Source: Streptomyces sp. MA5143a | GTDB taxonomy: Bacteria; Actinomycetota; Actinomycetes; Streptomycetales; Streptomycetaceae | NCBI RefSeq assembly: GCF_900290235.1 | Contig: NZ_OLMK01000030.1 | Coordinates: forward strand, 1 to 64,000 | Direction: 5' to 3' | Length of the DNA: 64,000 nt | In this document: piece by piece, positions 51,691 to 60,034 of the stretch | Position numbering within the stretch: position 1 is the stretch's first letter | Layout: the number at the start of each line of letters is the position of its first letter | The notes under the pieces: model-generated | What the model was told of the DNA's origin: nothing | What the model saw: the letters and a program-made list of their open reading frames with translations, nothing else | Databases searched by the model: none | Program-made: the position numbers and the translations under genes

Positions 51691-53403
51691 TTACTTCGTT
51701 CCCGGGGCCTTGTCCGCCGCGTCGCCCCGGCCGGGCGCGTCCGCGTCCTTCGGCTCGCCTTCCCGGCCACCCTGGTCCGCCTGACTCCCCAGGTCCTTCC
51801 GCTCCCCCTGGCCCGCCCGGCCCTGCCGGCCCGCCTCGTCCGGTTTCCCGGTGGCGGCGCCGGCCGGTACGCCCGCGTCGTCGGACTTCCGCCCGGCGTC
51901 GGCCCCCGTGGACCGCCCGGTCCCGTTCCGCTTCCCGGCGGCGTCCGCGGCCCGCTGCTTCCGGTCCCCGGCGTCGTCGGCGTCGCCGAGCCTGGCGGCG
52001 CAGTACGCGGCGACCTTCTCCGTACCGCCGGCCGCGTCGGTCAGCCGACGCCAGGCGGTGGCGTCCAGGGCCCTGCCCCGCCCCTCGGCCTTCTCCTCGT
52101 ACGCCCGGCAGTGGGCCTCGGTGTCCCGCGCGCTCGCGGGCCGGTCGCCCGTCGGGGAACCGGCGCCCGGCGTTCCGGAGGGGCCGGGTGCGGCGGGGGC
52201 GCTGCGCGCGGTCCCCGTACGACCGTCCTCCCCGCGCCCCGGCCCGGCGGCGTCGTCGCGGGTGGCCGAGCCGATCGCCGCGAAGGCGACACCGCCGAGG
52301 GTGAGGCTGGACAGCAGCACGGCCAGGGTGGTGCGGACGGACAGCTGCACCCGGCGCCGCGGGTTCGGGCGCCAGTCGTCCCGCCGCCGGGTCCGCGCGG
52401 TCCGCGGCCCCTGCTCCCGCGCCGCCCGGAACGCCGCCAGGGCCCGCGCCTCCCCCGCGCTGTCCACCTGGGGCCGCCCCCGCACGGCGACGGCGAGCAG
52501 GAGATCGACGGAGGAGGCGTCGGCCAGGGGCAGGTTGAGGTCGGAAAGGCCGGCAGCGGGGCGGCCGAGATCGTTGATGCGGCCGACGTCGGAGCAGCCC
52601 ACGTCGGCGCCACCGGAACAGGCACCGGAATCGGTGAGCTCGGAGGAGAGGTCGACGCCGGGGCGACCGGCAGTGTCGGCGCGGTCGACAGCGGGACGAC
52701 CGGCAGTGTCCGCACGGCCGACAGCGGGGCCACCAGCAGTGTCCGCACGGCCGACGCCGGGGCGACCGGCAGAGTCCGCACGGCCGACAGCGGGACGACC
52801 GGCAGTGTCCGCACGGCCGACAGCGGGGCCACCAGCAGTGTCCGCACGGTCGACGCCGGGGCGACCGGCAGTGTCGGCACGTTCGCCGCCGGGGCGACCG
52901 GCAGTGTCGGCACGTTCGCCGCCGGGGCGACCGGCAGTGTCCGCAGGGCCGACAGCGGGACGACCGGCAGTGTCCGCACGGCCGACAGCGGGGCCACCAA
53001 CAGTGTCCGCACGGTCGACGCCGGGGCGACCGGCAGTGTCGGCACGTTCGCCGCCGGGGCGACCGGCAGTGTCCGCACGGCCGACAGCGGGGCCACCAGC
53101 AGTGTCCGCACGGTCGACAGCGGGGCCACCGGCAGTGTTCGCACGGTCGACGCCGGGGCCACCGGCAGTGTCCGCGCGGTCGGCAGCGGGGCGGCCGGCG
53201 CTGTCGGAGGGTGAGTCGGTCGGCCTCTCCGGGGCGGGAGCCGGGGCGTCGTCTCGGGCGGGGCGGCCGTCGTGGCCTGCCTCGCCGTGTCGTCGTTCGC
53301 CCATGTCCGACTCCGCCCTGCCCGACGGCATCGCGCGCCCTTCGCTGTCGCCGTGCCGCCCGTCGCTGCCGTGGCCGCGGCGGCGGCCGCCGCTGCCGTT
53401 CAT
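51691..53403 (-). CDS. Anti-sigma-factor-like membrane protein with 11-residue repeat array
   Basis: A 570-residue protein coupled to the ECF sigma gene before it (4-bp overlap). Residues about 69-252 are 16 full and one partial copy of an 11-residue unit of type AGRPAVDRADT, presumably disordered and cytoplasmic. Then come a segment like that of its paralogue (VDSAGEARALAAFRAAREQG), a membrane helix (TLAVLLSSLTLGGVAFAAIG, about 345-365) and a secreted part with a two-cysteine module (TEAHCRAYEEKAEGRGRALD ... KVAAYCAARLGD). A Lys/Gly/Asp-rich tail ends the chain. The layout equals the protein at 49392-50630 except for the repeats. Function as anti-sigma factor is inferred from position and topology. 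Confidence 0.7.
   Translation of the reverse strand: MNGSGGRRRGHGSDGRHGDSEGRAMPSGRAESDMGERRHGEAGHDGRPARDDAPAPAPERPTDSPSDSAGRPAADRADTAGGPGVDRANTAGGPAVDRADTAGGPAVGRADTAGRPGGERADTAGRPGVDRADTVGGPAVGRADTAGRPAVGPADTAGRPGGERADTAGRPGGERADTAGRPGVDRADTAGGPAVGRADTAGRPAVGRADSAGRPGVGRADTAGGPAVGRADTAGRPAVDRADTAGRPGVDLSSELTDSGACSGGADVGCSDVGRINDLGRPAAGLSDLNLPLADASSVDLLLAVAVRGRPQVDSAGEARALAAFRAAREQGPRTARTRRRDDWRPNPRRRVQLSVRTTLAVLLSSLTLGGVAFAAIGSATRDDAAGPGRGEDGRTGTARSAPAAPGPSGTPGAGSPTGDRPASARDTEAHCRAYEEKAEGRGRALDATAWRRLTDAAGGTEKVAAYCAARLGDADDAGDRKQRAADAAGKRNGTGRSTGADAGRKSDDAGVPAGAATGKPDEAGRQGRAGQGERKDLGSQADQGGREGEPKDADAPGRGDAADKAPGTK
52648..53199 (-). repeat. 33-bp tandem coding repeat array (about 16.7 units)
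   Basis: Degenerate direct repeats of 33 bp encode AG[RG]P[AG][VG][DGE]RADT. The unit keeps the frame, and because of composition all six frames stay open across it. It is coding DNA, not a CRISPR: there are no unique spacers. Confidence 0.9.
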
Positions 53404-54110
53404 CCCGACTCCCCCAGCGTCCTGGCGCCGTCTTCCGTCACACCCTCCACCACACCCTCCGCGCGGAGCAGCTGGGCCAGCCGCTTCAGCCCCCGGTGCG
53501 TGGCGGTGCGCACCGCGCCGGGGCGTTTGCCGAGGACACGAGCCGCGGCGGGGCCGTCGAGGCCGACGACCACCCGCAGCAGCACCGCCTCCGCCTGGTC
53601 ACGGGGCAGCCGCGCGACGAGCGCGAGGGCCTGGACGGTGGAGAGCGACTCCAGTGCCTGGTCATGGGTGTCGAGGACGCCGGGCAGCTCCAGCAGGTCG
53701 TTCTCCAGGGCGGTCCCCCGGGGCCTGACCTTCTGGCGCCGCAGATGGTCGAGGGCGCGGTGCCGGGCGATGGTGGCGGTCCAGCCGCGGAACCCGGCCC
53801 CGTCCCCCTTGAACCGCCCGAGGTCCCGCGCGATCTCCAGCCAGGCGTCCGAGGCGACGTCCTCCGCGTCGTCCCCGACGATGCCGCGCAGATACCCGAG
53901 GAGCCCCGGCTGCACCAGCCGGTACGCCACCGCGAACGCGGCCTCGTCGCCCTCCTGTGCCCGCGCGACGGCCACGCCCAGTTCCCCGTCGAACGCCTGC
54001 ACGCGGCGAGGTTCGCCTCCCTGGCCCAAGAGCTGTCCTAGTCCGTACGACGTCGCGGTCCGGGACCCGCCCCCGACCCCCTCGGGATCGTCACCGGGCC
54101 CCACGGTCAT
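53400..54110 (-). CDS. ECF RNA polymerase sigma factor (paralogue)
   Basis: A 236-residue ECF sigma factor from ATG 54110 (longer if GTG 54167 is used). Region 2 contains AFAVAYRLVQPGLLGYLRGI, DAEDVASDAWLEIARDLGRF and GWTATIARHRALDHLRRQ. Region 4 contains LPRDQAEAVLLRVVVGLDGP and RPGAVRTATHRGLKRLAQLL. The strongly shared sequence with the protein at 50630-51316 shows duplication of the whole sigma/anti-sigma module. The next gene, coupled by ATGA, encodes its presumed membrane-bound partner. Confidence 0.9.
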   Translation of the reverse strand: MTVGPGDDPEGVGGGSRTATSYGLGQLLGQGGEPRRVQAFDGELGVAVARAQEGDEAAFAVAYRLVQPGLLGYLRGIVGDDAEDVASDAWLEIARDLGRFKGDGAGFRGWTATIARHRALDHLRRQKVRPRGTALENDLLELPGVLDTHDQALESLSTVQALALVARLPRDQAEAVLLRVVVGLDGPAAARVLGKRPGAVRTATHRGLKRLAQLLRAEGVVEGVTEDGARTLGESG

Positions 54111-54304
54111 CTGCGTCACGCCCCGCGGAAGTGTCACAGAGCGCCGGACGGATCCGCCGGGGATCACCCGTCAGGGGGACCTTCGGTCGTTCGCATGACT
54201 TGGGTCACACGCGTGCCGCCCGATGGTGATGTTCGCGGCGGCTTGTGCTCTGAATAGAAGGCCACCTGTGTGCCGGGTGGTGTCTTCGCGTTGTTCGTGT
54301 AGGG

Positions 54305-56869
54305 GTGGGGCATTTGATTCGCCGTAGGAACCATGCGTACCGGCCGATGAGTGCGAAGCGAAGGGCGTGGCTGACGCTCGGCGCCGCCGTCGCGGGTGGC
54401 GCGAGCGTGGTGTCGTACGCCGTGGCCGGCCCCCTGGACGGGACGGCCGGCACGGCCCCGTCCGCCGCCGGGGCCCAACGCCCCGTCGCGGTGCACGACA
54501 TGGCGCTCACGTCCGCCGCCGGCGGGCGCCCCGCTCTGGCCCGCACCCGCACCGCTCCCTTCTCGCTTCTCGGTGTCTCCTGGACCGATGCCGCCGCCCG
54601 GCTGGACGGCACGGCCCAGGTGCGCACCCGGGACGCCGCGACCGGCCGGTGGAGCGCCTGGCGCGCCCTGCGCCCGTCCACCGCCCCGCCCGGCGGCACC
54701 CGCGGTGTCTCCGAGCCGCTGTGGGTCGGCCCGAGCGACGGCGTCGAGGCGCGCGTCGTCACGGCCGGCGGATCACGGGCGGGGCTCCCGAGGGGGCTGC
54801 GGGTCGACCTCGTCGACCCGGGGACGACGGACGGCGCGGCCGGGCACACCGCCGCGACGGCCGGTGCGCGGGGCACGACGGGCGTCGGCGGCATGCGCAA
54901 CGCGGCGTTCGTCACCGACGATCCGCCGGTCGCCGTCACCTCCACCGTCACCCGGCCCCCGATCGTCGGCCGGGCCCGGTGGGGCGCGAACGAGGCGACG
55001 GTGACCGGGTCGCCGCGGTACGACGACAAGGTCAGCGCGGTGTTCGTGCACCACACGGGCGGCAGCGACGCCTACAGCTGCGCCGAGTCCCCGGCGCTGA
55101 TCCGCGCGCTCATGGCGTACGACACCGGGACGGCCGGTCTCGGCGACCTCCGGTACAACTTCGTCGTCGACAAGTGCGGCCGGATCCACGAGGGCCGCGC
55201 GGGCGGCGCCGACCTGCCGGTGCGCGGCGCGCACACCCCGGGCTTCGACCGCGCCTCGACGGGCGTCGCGGTCCTCGGCGACTACGACGGCGCCACGCCG
55301 ACCCGGGCCGCCGTGGAGTCCGTGGCCCGGCTCGCGGCCTGGAAGCTCGGCCAGTACGGCGGCGACCCGAACGGCACGGTCACGCTGACCGCGTCCGAGG
55401 ACAACGGCACCTACGGGCCGGACGAGCCGGCCGAACTGCCGGTGATCTCCGGAGGCAAGGACGCGCTGTCGACCGCCTCGCCCGGCGCGAACCTGTACGC
55501 CGAACTCCCCGAGATCCGCCGCTACGCCGCCTCCCCCGCCCGTAACTCCGCGATCCCGACCGCCGACTACACCGGGGACGGCGTCAGCGACCTGGTCGCC
55601 GCGACGCCGGGGACCGGCAGCGGTGTGATCACCCTCGTGCCGGGCGGGACCGGCGGCCCGGTGTCCTCCGCCAGGCTCCGCCTGGACCAGGCGAGCGCGG
55701 GTGTCCCGGGCGCGGCCGAGTCCGGCGACCAGTGGGGCTCGGCCACCGCCTGGGGCGACATCAACGGCGACGGGTACGCGGACCTCGCGGTCGGCGCCCC
55801 CGGCGAGGACGACACCACCGGGCACGCGGACCGCGGCGCGGTGACGATCCTCTACGGGCCCTCCTTCACCGCCGACGCCGACACGATGGCCCTCGGCGAC
55901 GACTACGAGCCGAAGGGCGCGCGGTTCGGGGCGACCGTCGCGGTCGGCGACTTCAACGCCGACGGCAGGGCGGACGTGTTCACCGCCGCCACCGGCACGG
56001 GCGGCAACTGGGCGGCCCGGTTCGGCGACGGCCACGAGGTCGCCGGTGATCTCACCACGGCGACGGGCCCGTTGGCGTACGCGGACGCCGCGAGCGGCGA
56101 CTTCAACCGCGACGGGTACGCCGACGTGGTCCTCAACTACCGGGACGCGTCCGGGATCGGCAAGGTGACCTGGTTCAAGGGCTCCCGGTCGCTGGGGCTC
56201 ACCAAGGTGGCGACGCTGACGGTGAAGGGCGGCCGTGCCGTCGCCGCGGGCGACGTCGACGGCAACGGCTACGACGACATCGTGGTGGGCCAGCCGTACA
56301 CGGGTGAGTCGGGCGGCGACGCGGGCGGCCAGATCACCATGGTCCCCGGCTCGGCCACGGGCCCCACCACGACCGGCGTGCGGACGGTCCACCAGGGCAC
56401 GGCGAACGTGGAGGGCGCGTCGGAGGCGTCCGACGGGTTCGGGGCGTCGGTGTCCGTCGGGGACGTGGACGCGGACGGCCACGCGGACGTCCTCACGGGC
56501 GCGCCCAACGAGGACATCACCCGTGCCGGGACGAACCGCGCGAACGCGGGCTCGGTGTGGCTGCTGAAGGGCACGGCCTCCGGGCCGACCGGCACCGGTT
56601 CACTCGCCCTCTCCCAGGACGCGCCCGACGTCCCCGGTTCCACGGAGAAGGACGACAAGCTGGGCTCCGCCGTCTCCCTGACGGACGTCACGGGCGACGG
56701 ACACGCGGACCTGCTCATCGGCGCGGAGGGCGAGGACGCGGGGACCGGCACGATCCTGTACGTGCCGTCGCCCGGGGGCACGCCGACGACGACGAAGTCG
56801 ACGTACTACGGCGTGACGCAACTGGGTACGGCGGCGGGGGCCCGCCTTGGGCAGCGCGTGACTCCGTGA
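54305..56869 (+). CDS. Secreted PGRP-type N-acetylmuramoyl-L-alanine amidase with FG-GAP repeats
   Basis: An 854-residue exported protein. The N-terminal basic region and helix (LTLGAAVAGGASVVSYAVAG) make a signal peptide. Residues about 225-385 are a peptidoglycan-recognition/amidase domain (PPIVGRARWGAN, SAVFVHHTGGSDAY with a Zn histidine, YNFVVDKCGRIHEGR, RGAHTPGFDRAS). From about 415 to the end are some seven FG-GAP/integrin-like repeats with calcium loops such as DINGDGYADL, DFNADGRADV, DVDGNGYDDI, DVDADGHADV and DVTGDGHADL. It probably cleaves or binds peptidoglycan outside the cell, with the propeller giving adhesion. The exact start (GTG 54305, or TTG/ATG just inside) is uncertain. 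Confidence 0.9.
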   Translation: MGHLIRRRNHAYRPMSAKRRAWLTLGAAVAGGASVVSYAVAGPLDGTAGTAPSAAGAQRPVAVHDMALTSAAGGRPALARTRTAPFSLLGVSWTDAAARLDGTAQVRTRDAATGRWSAWRALRPSTAPPGGTRGVSEPLWVGPSDGVEARVVTAGGSRAGLPRGLRVDLVDPGTTDGAAGHTAATAGARGTTGVGGMRNAAFVTDDPPVAVTSTVTRPPIVGRARWGANEATVTGSPRYDDKVSAVFVHHTGGSDAYSCAESPALIRALMAYDTGTAGLGDLRYNFVVDKCGRIHEGRAGGADLPVRGAHTPGFDRASTGVAVLGDYDGATPTRAAVESVARLAAWKLGQYGGDPNGTVTLTASEDNGTYGPDEPAELPVISGGKDALSTASPGANLYAELPEIRRYAASPARNSAIPTADYTGDGVSDLVAATPGTGSGVITLVPGGTGGPVSSARLRLDQASAGVPGAAESGDQWGSATAWGDINGDGYADLAVGAPGEDDTTGHADRGAVTILYGPSFTADADTMALGDDYEPKGARFGATVAVGDFNADGRADVFTAATGTGGNWAARFGDGHEVAGDLTTATGPLAYADAASGDFNRDGYADVVLNYRDASGIGKVTWFKGSRSLGLTKVATLTVKGGRAVAAGDVDGNGYDDIVVGQPYTGESGGDAGGQITMVPGSATGPTTTGVRTVHQGTANVEGASEASDGFGASVSVGDVDADGHADVLTGAPNEDITRAGTNRANAGSVWLLKGTASGPTGTGSLALSQDAPDVPGSTEKDDKLGSAVSLTDVTGDGHADLLIGAEGEDAGTGTILYVPSPGGTPTTTKSTYYGVTQLGTAAGARLGQRVTP

Positions 56870-56894
56870 CGGGTGGCCGGGGCGCCTGACAGTC

Positions 56895-57035
56895 CGGGGG
56901 CGCGGGTTCGTTGGCGGGTGCGGGTGGCGCGCCATCCCCCTGAAGGCCGGGCCGCAGGCCCAAGCCTTCAGGGGCGCGGGGAACTGCGCGAGGAACCACG
57001 AACCACCCGCAACCGCCAACGAACCCGCGCCCCCG
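56895..57035. repeat. Intergenic hairpin repeat, complete inverted pair (copy E)
   Basis: Outer arms 56895-56925 and 57005-57035 pair over 30 of 31 bases. Inside is a second stem-loop (CCCCTGAAGGC / GCCTTCAGGGG) and the core GGGGCGCGGGGAACTGCGCG. It lies between the amidase gene (+) and the next gene (-), where it could act as a bidirectional terminator. The tail CGAGCCATTAGGCGCCCGG matches copy B. Confidence 0.85.
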
Positions 57036-57056
57036 AGCCATTAGGCGCCCGGGCCC

Positions 57057-57494
57057 TCACGCGGAGCGCATCGCATCGCGGCACAGCAACCGCAGTGACC
57101 CCTCCCCCGTGTAGCAGCGTCGGGCCTCCTCGAAGGGGTCCCAGTACCTGCCGTCCCAGGTGCGGACCCAGTGGTCACCCCCGTCCTCGACCCACTCGCC
57201 GCCGGCCCACCGCACGACGACCTCGCCGCCGTACGCGCCGAACCCCCGCAGGACGCCCTGCACGGCGGCGTAGGGCGCGCCCTCCTGCCGTATCTCCTCG
57301 ATCATCCGGTCCACCCGCCACAGGCTCTGCGGCGAGTAGTCGAGGCGCACCCGCGCCCCTTCCCGCATGACCGCCACCGCGTCGGCCGCCCATCGCAGGG
57401 GCTTGGCCGCGCCCGGCGGCCGTCGCGCGGGGCCGCCGCTCTCACCGAACGAACCGACCGACCTGACCGAACCGAATGTCTGCTGTGCGCTCAC
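57057..57494 (-). CDS. Hypothetical protein
   Basis: A 145-residue protein (from GTG 57494; GTG 57554 gives 165). I do not recognise a family. The core from MREGARVRLDYSPQSLWRVD through MIEEIRQEGAPYAAVQGVLR to RWAGGEWVEDGGDHWVRTWD is well structured, with aromatic residues and alternating charges, and has no signal peptide or membrane helix, so it is probably a soluble cytoplasmic protein. The conserved-looking WDPFEEARRCY may contact a ligand. It lies with the next two hypotheticals on one strand. Confidence 0.65.
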   Translation of the reverse strand: MSAQQTFGSVRSVGSFGESGGPARRPPGAAKPLRWAADAVAVMREGARVRLDYSPQSLWRVDRMIEEIRQEGAPYAAVQGVLRGFGAYGGEVVVRWAGGEWVEDGGDHWVRTWDGRYWDPFEEARRCYTGEGSLRLLCRDAMRSA

Positions 57495-57681
57495 ACCCGT
57501 ACAAGCGCTCGTCCCACGCCTCGCGTCACACGATCCGGGCCCCTTCGGCGACACCGGCGCAGGACCCCCACACCCGCCCCCAGGACACCCACAGAACCCG
57601 CTCGGAAAGCCCGGTTTACGGGCGGTACGGCAGCACTCCCGGCCTTCACCCCCGCCCCGGCCCCTCTGCGATTCCTCGCCC

Positions 57682-58254
57682 TCAGCCGCGTACCCCGCGT
57701 GCCCGGCGCGACACGACCGCGCGCAGGACGCGTCGTCCCTCCGTGGAGACGTCGAGCGCCTGCCGGACAGCCCCCGCGCCGTGCCCGGCGATCAGCTCCA
57801 GGACGACGACCTGGCGCCGGAGTTCGGCGGCGACGAGATGGGACGCGCCGTCGGTGCGCCCCTCCCGGCACGCGTCGACGGCCTCCGTCCCCCCGCGGTC
57901 CAACGGGTCGAGCAGCTGATGGATGCGCAGCGCGGCGACGGAGCACACCTCCGCCCACGCGCGCAGCTCCGCGCCGGACCGTTCGTCGGGCACCGCGTCG
58001 AGCATCCGACGGGCGAGCCCGACGACGTCCTCCCCCTCGTCGGCGCCGTCGCGTGCCGTGCCGGCCTCCAGTTCGCCGCGTATCTTCGCGACCCGTTCGC
58101 CCCAGCCGTCCCCGTCGTCCACCAGTCCCGCCCACAGCGGGCGCAGGACCTCGTCGTCCCCGCCGAGAAGCGGTACGCAACGGTCCAAACAAGCCAGTCC
58201 GCTTGCCGCCAGACCGCGTTCGTCGGCCTGGGCGATCAGCTCCACCAGGCTCAT
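57682..58254 (-). CDS. Hypothetical protein
   Basis: A 190-residue soluble protein of unknown family. It is largely helical, starting with SLVELIAQADERGLAASGLA. It contains LACLDRCVPLLGGDDEVL near residue 22 and many Asp/Glu/Arg residues later. The C-terminal VSTEGRRVLRAVVSRRARGV is basic. ATG 58254 has GGAGG at ideal distance, so the start is good. It has no membrane segments. The neighbour at 58383 (same strand) has the same class of alanine/aspartate-rich helices and may be cotranscribed. Confidence 0.7.
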   Translation of the reverse strand: MSLVELIAQADERGLAASGLACLDRCVPLLGGDDEVLRPLWAGLVDDGDGWGERVAKIRGELEAGTARDGADEGEDVVGLARRMLDAVPDERSGAELRAWAEVCSVAALRIHQLLDPLDRGGTEAVDACREGRTDGASHLVAAELRRQVVVLELIAGHGAGAVRQALDVSTEGRRVLRAVVSRRARGVRG

Positions 58255-58382
58255 CACGCCTCCCTCGATCCTGCTCGTCCTCGCTCGACAGGGCTCCGCA
58301 TCCCAGAACTTCCCGGCGTTCCCCCCAACGCCTGTTAACGGAACCCGCACTTCCCCTTACTGCGTGCAACGGCCCGGGAGTG

Positions 58383-58949
58383 TCACAGCGGGACGACCCC
58401 GAGCCGGTCGAGCAATCGGAAGAGGATATTTTCAGCCAGAGGGTCCACCGGTCCAGGCTCCGAAGCCAGTACGTCGATCAGAGCCTCCTCCGCGGCGACC
58501 CGTCCCGCCTCCGCCGCCCAGGCCACGGCCCGCTCGGCGGCGTCACGCGGTTCGAGGAAGTAGTCGTCGACGGTGAGCCCTTGGCCGCCGTCCCCGAGGT
58601 AGTCGGCCATGGCGGTCCGCGCCAGACAGGTCGTCCACGCCCCACTCTCCGGCGCGGCGGCCTCCACCACGACGCAGTCGCTGTCCAGGACGTAGCCGAA
58701 CAGCGCGGGCGAACCCGTCTCCCGCGCCAGCGTGTTCATGTTGCCGACGTCACCGTCACCACCGCTGCCACCGTCACCACCGCCGTCGCCCGCCGCACCG
58801 TCGCCGTCGGCGCCTCTCGGGCAGGCCCAGACCTGCCACCCGTCGGCCGCCGCCGTGCGCAGTGTCATCCCCCGCGCCCGGGCCAGCGCGTCCAGCTCCG
58901 CGAGCGGCCGCTCGCTGCGGGCCACGACGTAGTAACCCCAGTACCCCAT
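58383..58949 (-). CDS. Hypothetical protein with Gly/Asp linker
   Basis: A 188-residue protein of unknown function. An N-terminal part (MGYWGYYVVARSERPLAELD) is joined by a Gly/Asp-rich linker near residues 46-70 to a helical C-terminal domain (from LFGYVLDSDCVVVEAAAP to LLDRLGVVPL). ATG 58949 follows TATTCC and may be leaderless. Variation in the linker is probable because it is encoded by short GGC/GAC repeats. No signal peptide. Confidence 0.7.
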   Translation of the reverse strand: MGYWGYYVVARSERPLAELDALARARGMTLRTAAADGWQVWACPRGADGDGAAGDGGGDGGSGGDGDVGNMNTLARETGSPALFGYVLDSDCVVVEAAAPESGAWTTCLARTAMADYLGDGGQGLTVDDYFLEPRDAAERAVAWAAEAGRVAAEEALIDVLASEPGPVDPLAENILFRLLDRLGVVPL

Positions 58950-59033
58950 GTCGGGAATACACCACAGCCGCACGGCGGTCCGCCCCCGGAATCGGGCAAT
59001 CCGCACGAGGGCGCGGAGCCGCCCTCACGTCGG

Positions 59034-59867
59034 TCAGGCCGTCGCCGGCTCCGGCTCCGGTGCGAGCGGTCCGCTCCGGGCCTTGTCGTCCTGCATCCGG
59101 GTGAGCGTGAGGACGAAGAGGATGGCGAGCCCGGCGGTCAGGATTTCGAAGGCGTCGGCGAACAGCACCATCTGCGTGGCCGAGTGGAGCTCGTCCGCCG
59201 TCTCGGCCCTCGCGTAGGCCCGGGTGCCGGCCTGGCTGACGCCGTTGCCGATCAGCCAGAACGTCCACCAGGCGTTGACGAGCGCCGTCGGACGGCGCTT
59301 CGCCCACGGGCTGCTGGCCTCCCACGCGTCGATCGCGATCCGGCGCGGGAACCACAGGTTCACGATCGGCACGAACCAGCCGCCGATCGCCCAGCCGCGC
59401 TTCTTCTTGTGCCCGAAGGGGTCGAACACCTCGGCGTTGACGCGCACCCGGTGGAACCAGACGAGGAACACGACGACGGTGGCGAGGAACGTCACGGACT
59501 GGGCCGTACCGGTCATGGCGTACAGCTGGTCGGCCCGGTCCGCGTCGGCCTCGATCGTCGACCCGTACGCGCCGTCCGCCATCCGGCCCAGGACGTCGAG
59601 CATCGTGACGTCCGCCCACACGGCGACCAGGTCCGTGAGGGCGACCACGCCGAGCAGGATCGCCACGGCCCGCCCGAGGCCCACCGGCGACCGCAGCCAG
59701 ACCGCCGGGGCCCCCGGACCGAACCGCGGCGCCCCGGCGGCGTGCGGGAGCGGCGGGGCCTGCGGCAGGCTCGGGCCCACGTCGGGGTGCAGGTCCTGTG
59801 CCTCACAGGCCCGGCAGAGTTCCCCTCCCGGTGCCGCGTCGAACTGCCGACAGCGTGTACAGGTCAT
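59034..59867 (-). CDS. DUF4328-family membrane protein with N-terminal zinc ribbon
   Basis: A 277-residue protein. The N-terminal MTCTRCRQFDAAPGGELCRA carries CxxC twice, a zinc ribbon. After a proline-rich linker there are about five membrane helices (AVAILLGVVALTDLVAVWAD; TFLATVVVFLVWFHRVRVNA; GWAIGGWFVPIVNLWFPRRI; ALVNAWWTFWLIGNGVS; EILTAGLAILFVLTLTR). The GGWFVPIVNLWFP stretch is characteristic of DUF4328 proteins of actinobacteria, whose role is unknown. The start ATG 59867 is fixed by the ribbon. It is on the same strand as the neighbouring hypotheticals and GH20 gene. Confidence 0.82.
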   Translation of the reverse strand: MTCTRCRQFDAAPGGELCRACEAQDLHPDVGPSLPQAPPLPHAAGAPRFGPGAPAVWLRSPVGLGRAVAILLGVVALTDLVAVWADVTMLDVLGRMADGAYGSTIEADADRADQLYAMTGTAQSVTFLATVVVFLVWFHRVRVNAEVFDPFGHKKKRGWAIGGWFVPIVNLWFPRRIAIDAWEASSPWAKRRPTALVNAWWTFWLIGNGVSQAGTRAYARAETADELHSATQMVLFADAFEILTAGLAILFVLTLTRMQDDKARSGPLAPEPEPATA

Positions 59868-60034
59868 GCCAAAGCCCCCCGTGCGACCGCGTCCCCGGGA
59901 CGCGGAAGAAAGCGAATGCGGTGAAGGAGCCGAGCGCGGTCCTCCCCAGACCCTCACGCTCGGCGATCAGAACACGCGGAACATACGGTTGACAGGCCCC
60001 GCCCGTCCACCCCTTTCCCGCTCGGCCGGCGCGC

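Noticed and set aside
52648..53199. Regular repeats that might look like a CRISPR array
   Set aside because: Units are contiguous 33-bp degenerate coding repeats without unique spacers, and there are no cas genes.
51496..53214. Long plus-strand frame with SVRTADSGATG-type repeats
   Set aside because: It is the antisense of the 33-bp repeat array; the minus strand has the sigma-coupled gene with a membrane helix and a paralogue.
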